A stretch of DNA of 64,000 bases, taken from positions 248,001 to 312,000 of the forward strand of contig CBDIHP010000046.1 of the NCBI GenBank assembly GCA_965279195.1, read 5' to 3'. The notes under the pieces were generated by a model. It was not told the origin of the DNA, made no database searches, and saw only the letters and a list, made by a program, of their open reading frames with translations. The position numbers were made by a program, and so were the translations under genes. Within the stretch, counting starts at the first letter, position 1. Every line of letters starts with the position of its first letter. Origin of the DNA: CBDIHP01 sp965279195. GTDB lineage: Bacteria; Planctomycetota; Planctomycetia; Isosphaerales; Isosphaeraceae. This document shows positions 44,989-52,282 of this stretch, in pieces.

Positions 44989-45315
44989 ATGGCCAGGTTG
45001 TCGCGCCGATTGGCAGTGCGGATCGCGGTCGTGGTGCTCGCCCTGGCGGTGATCTCATGGGGGACGCGTGCCGCGTTGCTCCGTAGATCGGCACGGTTCC
45101 GATCGCTGGCCGACTATCACGCCGGCCAGATCGCGGGCATCGAACCGATTTACGGCGGAACCGATGGGGCGGAGACAATGTTCTACCATCGTGGCGTCCC
45201 GCTCACGACGCAGGAGGCGGCCCGATACCACTGGCACTGGAAACTGAGTGCGAAGTATGCGGCCGCGGCATCTCGCCCCTGGCTGCCCGTCGCATCCGAT
45301 GGCCCCGAGCCGTAG
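44989..45315 (+). CDS. Small single-pass membrane protein with RPWLPV tail
   Basis: The product is 108 residues from the ATG at 44989 (AGGA about nine bases upstream). Residues about 8-29 (AVRIAVVVLALAVISWGTRAA) are a membrane helix after a basic N-terminus. The C-terminal part HWHWKLSAKYAAAASRPWLP then VASDGPEP matches, from memory, a recurrent planctomycete pattern (YHxxLxxKYxxAAxRPWLPVxPDPPxP). Function unknown; I infer a cytoplasmic N-terminus and a periplasmic tail. Confidence 0.6.
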   Translation: MARLSRRLAVRIAVVVLALAVISWGTRAALLRRSARFRSLADYHAGQIAGIEPIYGGTDGAETMFYHRGVPLTTQEAARYHWHWKLSAKYAAAASRPWLPVASDGPEP

Positions 45316-45378
45316 TGCGCTTCCGACCTCCATCGCGTGCGACGTGGCATGGGGCAGTAGTAGTTAAAAGGCGGCCGG

Positions 45379-45723
45379 TCATTGATGGGCGGGCTTGAAC
45401 GCCCGGATGGACTTGTAGGTCTCGCGGAGATACCAGCCCGCCGCCTCGTGGTCCATCAGGACGATCACCCGGCCGGCCACTGGGTGACCCGCCGGCAGGA
45501 TCAGCGTCCGGATCCACCCCGTCTCGGACAGCGCCCGCAGGCACCCCGCCAGCTCGACGGGGGTGACCGAGGCGGACTCCATCAGGGCCTCATCGCCCTG
45601 GCGGCAGGTCAGCCCTTCCTTGTCGGAATACAGGCTGATCGCGACCAGGACCCGGCACACCGCCGCGTTATCCGGAGTCGAGCGGAACCGGGCTCCCGGT
45701 TGGATCAGCATCGTCGTGGACAT
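45379..45723 (-). CDS. Small winged-helix-like protein
   Basis: The product is 114 residues from the ATG at 45723 with GGGGAG just upstream. The pattern VCRVLVAISLYSDKEGLTCR, then QGDEALMESASVTPVELAGC and LRALSETGWIRTLILPAG followed by GRVIVLMD, is what a helix-helix-recognition helix-wing unit looks like, so DNA binding is inferred. No family is recognised. It lies convergent with the small membrane protein, 63 bases away. Confidence 0.5.
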   Translation of the reverse strand: MSTTMLIQPGARFRSTPDNAAVCRVLVAISLYSDKEGLTCRQGDEALMESASVTPVELAGCLRALSETGWIRTLILPAGHPVAGRVIVLMDHEAAGWYLRETYKSIRAFKPAHQ

Positions 45724-46091
45724 GGCTCCCCCTCTGCAGACCCCGGGGGACCGAAGGGCACGGCGTCATTGCCGTGCCCGCGCGATCGTCCCCGCCTCAT
45801 CGTTCCTGGGTCGAGCCGTGGGGGAAGGGGCGAACGGCTGCGTCACATGGATTCGTGTGGTTGTCGGGGGGAATATTAAGGATCGTTTTGTCTAATTCCA
45901 AGGATTGCGTTAGGAATCGCCCAGGAATCGACGTTCCCGGGCCGAGCGTGTTGACCTTCGTCCTCAACCGTCCGCCTGCGGTTACAGTTCGGATCGAGCG
46001 GGGGCGAAGGCATGCGATATGAAGGAGATTACTCGCTGGTCCGGCGGCACGCGGGGACGCAGCGCGACACCTGCCCGTGAGGTCTCACAGA
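45724..46091. other. Intergenic stretch, no supported gene
   Basis: No open frame has both a ribosome site and protein-like composition. An AT-richer patch lies at about 45865-45920 (GGGGAATATTAAGGATCG, TTTTGTCTAATTCC), 140 bases upstream of the 45723 start on the minus strand and possibly its promoter region. Confidence 0.4.
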
Positions 46092-46643
46092 TTAAACCCG
46101 AGCGACGCCGAGGGTCTGTCGCTGCTGCGACGGACTGTGCTCGGTCGGCTCGGGGAGGAAGGGGAGAATCCCTCCGAGCATCTTCCTCCACGCGACCCTG
46201 GAAGCGATCCGGTCGGCGGGGCCGGAGGAGGGCACAACGCCGCGGTGGTGAGGGCAAAGGAATTCACTCGCCCCGGCGTAGGCGGCCTGGTTAGACTGAA
46301 GTCGTTCGTCGTTTGACGCCTCTTTCGACGGACACATCGGGCCGGCGTCGATCCCGGGGGGGAGATGGCGCCGGCCCTTTGATGTTCCCGATGGTTGCGA
46401 ATCGTTTCGGGGCGTGGGACATTTGTCGTGTCCTCCCCGGACGCTGGCGCCTCGACTCGGAGAAATCTGAGGCGAGGCGTCAGCCGTTAGCGGGTGGGGG
46501 ATCGACCGGATGGCACTGCCCCCGATTAGCCGGCTGACCACAACGACTGTCGCCTCGTCCCAGGCGACGGGCTCGGGCAGCTCGGCCCACGGCCTCGGGC
46601 GGATGGCGAACGCGAGCAGGCGATAGGGGCAGGGCACCTCCAC
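46092..46643 (-). CDS. Doubtful reading frame, plausible only near its N-terminus
   Basis: From a GTG at 46643, 22 bases after the stop of the 46665-47066 gene, the first ~50 residues (VPCPYRLLAFAIRPRPWAEL then PEPVAWDEATVVVVSRLIGG) look like real protein and are well coded. Beyond about residue 60 the product becomes Arg/Ser/Pro-rich and unconvincing. It may be a short real gene whose 3' end is broken. Confidence 0.25.
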   Translation of the reverse strand: MEVPCPYRLLAFAIRPRPWAELPEPVAWDEATVVVVSRLIGGSAIRSIPHPLTADASPQISPSRGASVRGGHDKCPTPRNDSQPSGTSKGRRHLPPGIDAGPMCPSKEASNDERLQSNQAAYAGASEFLCPHHRGVVPSSGPADRIASRVAWRKMLGGILPFLPEPTEHSPSQQRQTLGVARV

Positions 46644-46664
46644 TAACTCGATCGCGGCCGGTGC

Positions 46665-47066
46665 TCACCCGAGCAAGTCCCAGTCGAGTGCCCGCAGCAA
46701 CAGCCGGGCGAGCCGTTGCGGGTCGTCTCCCCCATCCCTCATTAACATCTCCGGGATCGTGAGCCGTTCGCCAGCCTGCCGCGTCACGGCCGGGGCGACT
46801 TCCGCCCAGGAATGGTGATCATCGGGCCGCCCCTGTAATGCGACCAAGATCTGCGAGGAGGCCCGGTGAAGGTCCCGACGCATGGGATGCGGGACGTCCT
46901 CCGAATGGGCCAGCTCTTGCGCCACCTCGGCCACGATCCGATAAGCGTCCCGCAGCCTCTGCAACAGCACGGGATCGCAGGGGCCGTCGTGGGCCGCCGG
47001 ATGGTCTGTCATGGCCCACACCGCCTCGTGCGGAGAGAAGTGACGGGGCTCGAGTCGTCGAGTCAT
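46665..47066 (-). CDS. Unrecognised helical protein
   Basis: The product is 133 residues from the ATG at 47066; an ATG at residue 19 (MTDHPAAHDG) is an equally good start. It is helical: PVLLQRLRDAYRIVAEVAQE then PMRRDLHRASSQILVALQGR and ARLLLRALDWDLLG. No known motif. It lies in the island between the sulfatase gene and tRNA-His. The bases upstream (47130-47185) are AT-rich and probably hold its promoter. Confidence 0.5.
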   Translation of the reverse strand: MTRRLEPRHFSPHEAVWAMTDHPAAHDGPCDPVLLQRLRDAYRIVAEVAQELAHSEDVPHPMRRDLHRASSQILVALQGRPDDHHSWAEVAPAVTRQAGERLTIPEMLMRDGGDDPQRLARLLLRALDWDLLG

Positions 47067-47480
47067 CCCGCCCGGGGCGGCGTCGGCCCAGGCGTGGAGG
47101 ATCGGAGGGGATACCAGAGAGTATCATCCCCACAACGGCAATTGCAATCTTGGAAATATAATTGCTTAGGTTTTCCTCAATCGCACGCGTGCATATGGCT
47201 CGCATGTCAAGCGGCGACGCCCCTCGCAGTCCGGGCCGATCCCCGAACGCGATCCGGTGTCCGTCATGAGTCGAGAACGCGGGCGGCGGGGCTTGCCCTC
47301 GGGCTGGAATGAAAGCGAGAAGGGGCCGACGTCGAGCGACCCGGGGTGAGACTGGTTTGGCGGCGGCTCCGGATCATTGCCGGGCGGCTAATTGGATGTT
47401 CGGGAACGTCTTGGGCAGCGACGGTTGCCGCAGCCGGCCTCGCTGGTTCTGCGCGCGGATCCTTTTGCTCTCCTGCTGGC
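47067..47480. other. Gap beside the IS remnant, nothing recognised
   Basis: Frames open on both strands are Arg/Pro-rich and have no ribosome site. A short AT-rich segment at 47140-47180 (GGAAATATAATTGCTTAGG) marks a likely promoter for the gene on the minus strand. Confidence 0.4.
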
Positions 47481-47509
47481 GGACTTCCCCACGTCTGGCG
47501 GGCGTCGGG

Positions 47510-47761
47510 TCCACGGTTTATGAGGCTCTCTCGCACTCGGCGAGCGACCAGCTCGACGTGGATCCTCGGCTTGCCGTAGCGGCCCTTGACCTCGCCGTGG
47601 ATCGCCCTGATCGCGACGACCAGGGCCTCACGCCCGGCCGACATCCGGCTCCTCGGCCTTCCCCGCCGGTCGTAGTAGCCGCCGGCGGAGACGCGCAGGA
47701 CCCGGCACATCAGCCGGACCGGCCATCGTCCCCGGTGGCGTTCGACGAAGTCGTACCTCAA
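47510..47761 (-). pseudogene. IS3-type transposase OrfB, N-terminal fragment
   Basis: From a TTG at 47761 that overlaps the OrfA stop, the frame reads MRYDFVERHRGRWPVRLMCR then VLRVSAGGYYDRRGR and AIHGEVKGRYGKPRIHVELV, the HTH_21 region of IS3 OrfB (about 80 residues). It then enters the terminal repeat, so the whole rve/DDE domain is missing. Confidence 0.75.
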
Positions 47762-48053
47762 GACGACTCCCTGGCGAAGAAGGCCGTGGCCTTTTTAGGA
47801 TGTCGCGGTCCATCGCGAGCCGCTTGTTCTGGGCCCGGAGACGCCGCAATTCCTCTTCGAGGGCGGGCGGGTTGCCCCTGCCGGGGAAGGCGTGGTTGCC
47901 GTCCATGGCGAGGGCCTGCTTCCAGGCTCACAGCATGCCATCGCCGAGGTCGAGGTCCCTGGCGACCGCAGCCAGGCTCTTGCCCTGCTCGGTGACGAGC
48001 TTGACGGCCTGGGCCTGGAATTCGGGCGCGAAGGTCCGTCGTGTCTTGGCCAT
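47758..48053 (-). pseudogene. IS3-type transposase OrfA, broken
   Basis: From the ATG at 48053: MAKTRRTFAPEFQAQAVKLV then TEQGKSLAAVARDLDLGDGM, the helix-turn-helix of IS3 OrfA, stops at a TGA (47928-47930) where Arg is usual, and continues in frame AWKQALA...ALEEELRRLRAQNKRLAMDR and DILK (leucine-zipper region). At the T5 run 47792-47796 one A of the coding strand appears missing, as KATAFFARESS is in the next frame. Two lesions make it inactive. Confidence 0.75.
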
Positions 48054-48297
48054 CGGTGGACTCCTGGGTTCGAGCTTGCGCTCCTAACCCGGCGCCCGCC
48101 AGACGTGGGGAAGTCCACCCGGGGTTTGCCCACCAGTTGCCCACCGGCGAGGCCGCAACGTGCCGCAGCCCGTCGCATGCCGTCGCGCTTTCGGGGCAGG
48201 GGAGGCCACCAATGCGGACGATCCGGCCCAGCATAACCCGTGGAAATGACGGGAGTTGGGTCGGATCGTCGTGAGTTGTCGGATGCTGTCGCAGAAG

Positions 48298-48371
48298 GGT
48301 GGGTGACGGGATTCGAACCCGCGATATCCAGATCCACAATCTGGTGCCTTAACCGCTAGGCCACACCCACC
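48298..48371 (-). tRNA. tRNA-His (anticodon GUG)
   Basis: Minus-strand cloverleaf: acceptor GTGGGTG / CACCCAC, D-arm TGGCCTAGCGGTTAAGGC, anticodon stem CCAGA / TCTGG with loop TTGTGGA (GTG) and T-arm GCGGG-TTCGAAT-CCCGT. The discriminator is C73 and the base before position 1 is G, giving the G-1:C73 pair specific for tRNA-His. CCA is not encoded. Confidence 0.95.
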
Positions 48372-48475
48372 GTCGATGGGTAAAGGTTACCCAGTCGGGG
48401 GTCGGATCGTCAAGCTGGGAGATCGGCCGTCGGGCCCGGTTTGGTGGCGGGCCCGACGGCGGAGGGTGGGGTGGT

Positions 48476-51400
48476 TCAGTCGATGGGACGCTTCGGCTCG
48501 GGTTCGCCTTCGCGGGCGCGACGCTCCATCTCGCGTTCTTCACGCTCCTCGGGGGCCATCGCCTCCTCGTCCTCGGATTCCTCCTCGGCTTCGAGGGCGT
48601 TGGAAGAGGGCTCGGGGTAGGCGGGGTCGGACTGGACGAGGAGGGGTTGGCTGAATTCCTGGCCGTCGACGGTCAGGAGCAGGCGGTAGGACCCGGCCGG
48701 GACGGGGCGGAAGTTGCCGCCGCCGAAGCCGCCGAACATGCCACGCCCGCCGCCGCCGCGACGGGCCCCACCCTGGCCAGTGCCGCCGGGGACGGTGCCG
48801 TTGAGGTCCCAGGTCAGGCGGTGCAGGCCGGCCTCGACGCTGGGGCGGAGGTCGCGGACGGTGTTCCCCTGGATGTCCAGGATCTTCAACGCGATCTTCT
48901 CAGCCTTCTTGCTCAGGCCGTAGTAGATCACCGCGCCGTTGAACGGGTTCTGGCCCACGAACTTGCGGTTGGTGAGGCCACGGGGGACCTCGGAGCGGAA
49001 CCGGATGGCGGTGTCGGGCTTGGCCAGGAACGCCTTGGCGGTGTAGGCCGCGCGGGTGGCCTGGCGGAGGGCCCCGACTTCGAGGACCCAGAGGCTCCGG
49101 CCGTGGGTGGCGACGGCCACGACGTCCAGCGTCGGGTGCTGGGCGTACTCGAACACGGCGACCGTCGGCAGGGTGCTGCCGTTGATCTTCGCCCAGGAGG
49201 TTCCCCGGTCGATGCTCGCCCAGGCGGCGAACTCGGTGCCGAGGTAGAGCAGGTCGGGGTTCTCGCGGTCCTCGCGGAGGGTCTTGCTGGAGCCAGTCGG
49301 GAGGTTCGCGCGGATCGACTTCCAGGTCTGGCCGAAGTCCTCCGAGACGTAGACCAGGGGGTCATACTCGTCGGAGCGGTGGCCGTCAAAGGCGACGTAG
49401 ACCCGGCCGTCGGCGTGGCGGGAGGCCTCGATCGACGAGACGTGCCGGGGGCCCTTGAGGCCGAGCTTGCCGCTGAGCTCGGTCCAGGCTTTGCCGCCGT
49501 CCTTCGTGATCCAGAGGTTGCCGTCGTCGGTGCCGGCGTAGAGGACGTTCGGGTCGCGGGGGGATTCCGACAGGGCGGTCGCCGTGCCCTTCTCGGACTT
49601 GGTGATGTCGGGCGAGATGATCCGGAGGTCGTCGCCCTTGTTCAGGGAGCGGAAGACGTAGTTGCCGGCGGCGTAATAGATCTTCGGATTCTGATTCGCC
49701 AAAATGAACGGGGTGTTCCAGTTGAACCGGAACCGCTTGCCTTGCTCGGGACGCGGGCGGATGCCGCCCCCCTCGCCGGTCCTGAGGTTCCTGCGCCCGA
49801 GGGCTCCGTTCTGGGAGGTGTAGTAGATCTGGTCCGGGTCGCTGGGGTCGACCTGGCACTTGAATCCGTCGCCCATGCCGACGTTCATCCAGTCCTCGTT
49901 GAGCGCCCCCTGGCCCGATCGGACCATGTCGGGGCCGCCCCAGGAGCCGTTGTCCTGCAGGCCGCCGTAGACCTTGAACGGGCGACGGCTGTCGATGGCG
50001 ACGTGGTAGAACTGGCCGATGGCGACGTGGTTGTAGTGGTCCCAGTTGCTCGACCGGTCGAAGCTGGCGTAGATGCCGCCGTCGCAGCCGAGGACCAGGT
50101 GCCGGGGATCCTTCGGGTCGATCCAGAGCGCGTGGTGGTCGGCATGGACGTTCCGGCCGCCGTCGCCCCGGAAGGTCTTGCCGCCGTCGGTCGAGCGGTG
50201 GAGCGCGACACCGAGGACGTACAGGTAATTGTTGTCGGTCGGGTCGACCCGGATCTGGCTGAAGTACATCGGCCGGGGGGTGAGGCTGTTGATCCGGGTC
50301 CAGCTCTCGCCGGCGTCGTCGGAGCGGTAGACGCCGCCGTATTCGAAGCCGTCGGTGCCCTGGCGGTCCTGGGCGTTCTCGATCTGGCCGGCGAGCATCG
50401 AGCCGAAGGGCCGGCCGGGGTCGACCAGCGACGCGCCGCTCTCGGACTGCATCGAACCGACCTGGTCGAGTCCGGCGGGGCGGGCCTCGAACGTCACCAG
50501 GACCTCGACCGGCTTGTTGTCTCGGGTGACCAGGAACTTGACCTGCTCGCCGGCCTTCCGCTTGCGAATCTCGGCGACCAGAGCCTCATAGGTGGCAACC
50601 TTCACGCCGCCGACGTTGACGACGATGTCCTTCGACTTCAGGCCCGACTTGTCCGCCGGCCCGTTGGGCACCAGTTCGTCGAGCACCGCGCCCGAGGCCG
50701 GTGCATCGTCGCCGGTGACGCCGAGGTAGGCGTTCCCAGCCGGGGGCGTGGCGGCCTTGGCGGGTTCCGCTTTCTTCTCGGGCTCGCCTTTCTTCGACGG
50801 TTCGGCCTTCTTCGATGGGTCGGACTTGGGCGTGGCCGACTTCTTGGTCGCGGGGCCTAGGCCGGTCTTCTCGGATTCGAGGACGGCGTAGACGACCCTG
50901 GGATCCTTCTTGTACCAGTCGAGGCCGATGCGTCCGAGGTTGGAGGTCGGCAGGCCCTTGGTGATCTTCTTCCAGGTCTTGCCTCCGTCGGTGGTCCTGT
51001 GGATCCCGGAGCCGGGCCCGTTGCGTTTGGCGGGCTCGTTGACGTCGAATGCGTCGCGCTCGCGCTCGTAGGTGGCGACCAGGAGGGCCTCCGGATCGGC
51101 CGGGCTCATCCGCATATCAACGACGCCCGTCCTGTCGTCGACGTGGAGGATCTTCTTCCATGTGGCCCCGCCGTCGGTCGTCTTGTAGAGGCCGCGGTCG
51201 GGATTCGGGGCGTAGAGCCGGCCGAGGGCGCCGACGTAGACGATGTTGGGATCCTTGGGGTGGATCACGATCTTGCCGGTGTACAAGGTCTCCTTCAAGC
51301 CCATGTTCTTCCAGGTCTTGCCGCCGTCGGTGGACTTGTAGACCCCGTCGCCCCACGAGACCGAGTTGCGCGGGTTGGCCTCGCCCGTGCCGATCCAGAC

Positions 51401-51868
51401 GATGTCCTTGTTCGACGGCGCCACGGCCACGTCGCCGATCGAGACGGTGGCTTCCTTGTCGAACAAGTATTCGAACGTGATCCCGTGGTTGGTGGTCTTG
51501 AGCAGGCCCGACGACGCCGTGCCGACGTACCAGAGGGACGAATCTCCCTCGAAGACCGAGATGGCCGTGATCCGGCCCCCCATCGCGGCGGGACCAAGCG
51601 ACCGCCAGTTCAGGGCCTTGGACCAGTCGTCGATCTTGAGGGCGTTGTCCCCGATCGCCCCGGCCTTCTTTGGCGCCTTCAACTCGTCGAGCTTCTTGTT
51701 CAGCTCGTTGATCTGCTTCTGGACCTCGGCGATCTGCTTCGACCGCTCGGGGTCCTCGGCCGGCGTCTGGGCGCGGGTCAGACCCGCGCCGACGAGCAAG
51801 CTCGCCGTCAGGACGATCGGAAGGAGCCTCGTACCGAGGCGGATCAGTGTGGGGGTCGGCTTCGACAT
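48476..51868 (-). CDS. Exported BNR/sortilin-type beta-propeller protein with internal PDZ domain
   Basis: The product is 1130 residues from the ATG at 51868; upstream in-frame codons lie in a repeat element. Signal peptide LLPIVLTASLLVGAGLTRAQ is followed by a short coiled coil (SKQIAEVQKQINELNKKLDE). BNR/Asp-box repeats recur: STDGGKTWKNM, TTDGGATWKKI, TTDGGKTWKKI, DDAGESWTRI and STDGGKTF. Within the propeller, residues about 376-466 are a PDZ domain (YLGVTGDDAPASGAVLDELV then PNGPADKSGLKSKDIVV), after a Lys/Glu/Ala-rich linker. The C-terminus has a FlgD-like beta domain (LKILDIQGNTVRDLRP) and an acidic tail. Possibly a sialidase-like or binding protein; substrate unknown. Confidence 0.88.
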   Translation of the reverse strand: MSKPTPTLIRLGTRLLPIVLTASLLVGAGLTRAQTPAEDPERSKQIAEVQKQINELNKKLDELKAPKKAGAIGDNALKIDDWSKALNWRSLGPAAMGGRITAISVFEGDSSLWYVGTASSGLLKTTNHGITFEYLFDKEATVSIGDVAVAPSNKDIVWIGTGEANPRNSVSWGDGVYKSTDGGKTWKNMGLKETLYTGKIVIHPKDPNIVYVGALGRLYAPNPDRGLYKTTDGGATWKKILHVDDRTGVVDMRMSPADPEALLVATYERERDAFDVNEPAKRNGPGSGIHRTTDGGKTWKKITKGLPTSNLGRIGLDWYKKDPRVVYAVLESEKTGLGPATKKSATPKSDPSKKAEPSKKGEPEKKAEPAKAATPPAGNAYLGVTGDDAPASGAVLDELVPNGPADKSGLKSKDIVVNVGGVKVATYEALVAEIRKRKAGEQVKFLVTRDNKPVEVLVTFEARPAGLDQVGSMQSESGASLVDPGRPFGSMLAGQIENAQDRQGTDGFEYGGVYRSDDAGESWTRINSLTPRPMYFSQIRVDPTDNNYLYVLGVALHRSTDGGKTFRGDGGRNVHADHHALWIDPKDPRHLVLGCDGGIYASFDRSSNWDHYNHVAIGQFYHVAIDSRRPFKVYGGLQDNGSWGGPDMVRSGQGALNEDWMNVGMGDGFKCQVDPSDPDQIYYTSQNGALGRRNLRTGEGGGIRPRPEQGKRFRFNWNTPFILANQNPKIYYAAGNYVFRSLNKGDDLRIISPDITKSEKGTATALSESPRDPNVLYAGTDDGNLWITKDGGKAWTELSGKLGLKGPRHVSSIEASRHADGRVYVAFDGHRSDEYDPLVYVSEDFGQTWKSIRANLPTGSSKTLREDRENPDLLYLGTEFAAWASIDRGTSWAKINGSTLPTVAVFEYAQHPTLDVVAVATHGRSLWVLEVGALRQATRAAYTAKAFLAKPDTAIRFRSEVPRGLTNRKFVGQNPFNGAVIYYGLSKKAEKIALKILDIQGNTVRDLRPSVEAGLHRLTWDLNGTVPGGTGQGGARRGGGGRGMFGGFGGGNFRPVPAGSYRLLLTVDGQEFSQPLLVQSDPAYPEPSSNALEAEEESEDEEAMAPEEREEREMERRAREGEPEPKRPID

Positions 51869-51960
51869 CGGGGGTGCGATCCTCGGTGGGGACTTCGAGG
51901 GCGGATGGGGTGGATCTCTGTCTGGAGGGTGATCGACGAAGCGAGTTGCCTCGACCTGAT

Positions 51961-52113
51961 CGGGAGCCAGTTCGGGTGCCACTGGCTTTGCCAGTGCCAG
52001 GATCAGCCCTGACTTGCGGACTTGGCGATGGGCCGTTCGATGCCCCTGGTGGCGGTTCAAGCCGCAGAGGCCACTGTCGCACTGGCCAGCCAGTGGCACC
52101 CGAACTGGCTCCG
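51961..52113. repeat. Second copy of the GCCACTGGCTTGCCAGTG inverted repeat
   Basis: GGGAGCCAGTTCGGGTGCCA then CTGGCTTTGCCAGTGCCAGG at the left is matched by CACTGGCCAGCCAGTGGCAC then CCGAACTGGCTCC at the right. It occupies much of the 414-base gap between the divergent BNR/PDZ and ThiF genes. It shares its arms with the element at 39508-39631. Confidence 0.8.
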
Positions 52114-52282
52114 AATTGGCTCGAAGGCGTGACCGTTCGGCTCGGCGCAAACTTTCCCTATTCTGCCTAAATGGCCAAGCTTTCGCAACGGCCTCGGTGC
52201 CGGATGGAGAAGGGGGAGCCGGCTCTGGTAGAGTGCTCGGGCGTCAAGGGGGCGAGCGGGGGCGTGGTGTGGGGGCGTGGCG

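Larger units (their letters stand above)
47481..48117 (-). mobile_element. Internally deleted IS3-type insertion sequence
   Basis: Near-perfect terminal inverted repeats bound the element: GGACTTCCCCACGTCTGGCG then GGCGTCGGG at 47481-47509 and CCCGGCGCCCGCCAGACGTG then GGGAAGTCCA at 48088-48117 (one mismatch in 29). Inside, on the minus strand, are an OrfA with an in-frame stop and the first ~80 residues of OrfB. The total of about 637 bp is half the length of a normal IS3 element; OrfB runs directly into the left repeat, so the DDE catalytic region has been deleted. No clear target duplication is seen. Confidence 0.8.

Noticed and set aside
46313..46537. Short plus-strand frame in the 45.7-46.6 kb stretch
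   Set aside because: It has no ribosome site and lies antisense to a slightly better frame; composition is not protein-like.
47264..47480. C-terminal continuation of the IS3 OrfB frame beyond the left inverted repeat
   Set aside because: The residues past the repeat do not resemble a transposase and come from flanking DNA.
48647..50860. A long plus-strand open frame antisense to the BNR/PDZ gene
   Set aside because: Val/Ala/Gly-rich shadow product with no motif; the minus strand carries repeated Asp-box and PDZ motifs.
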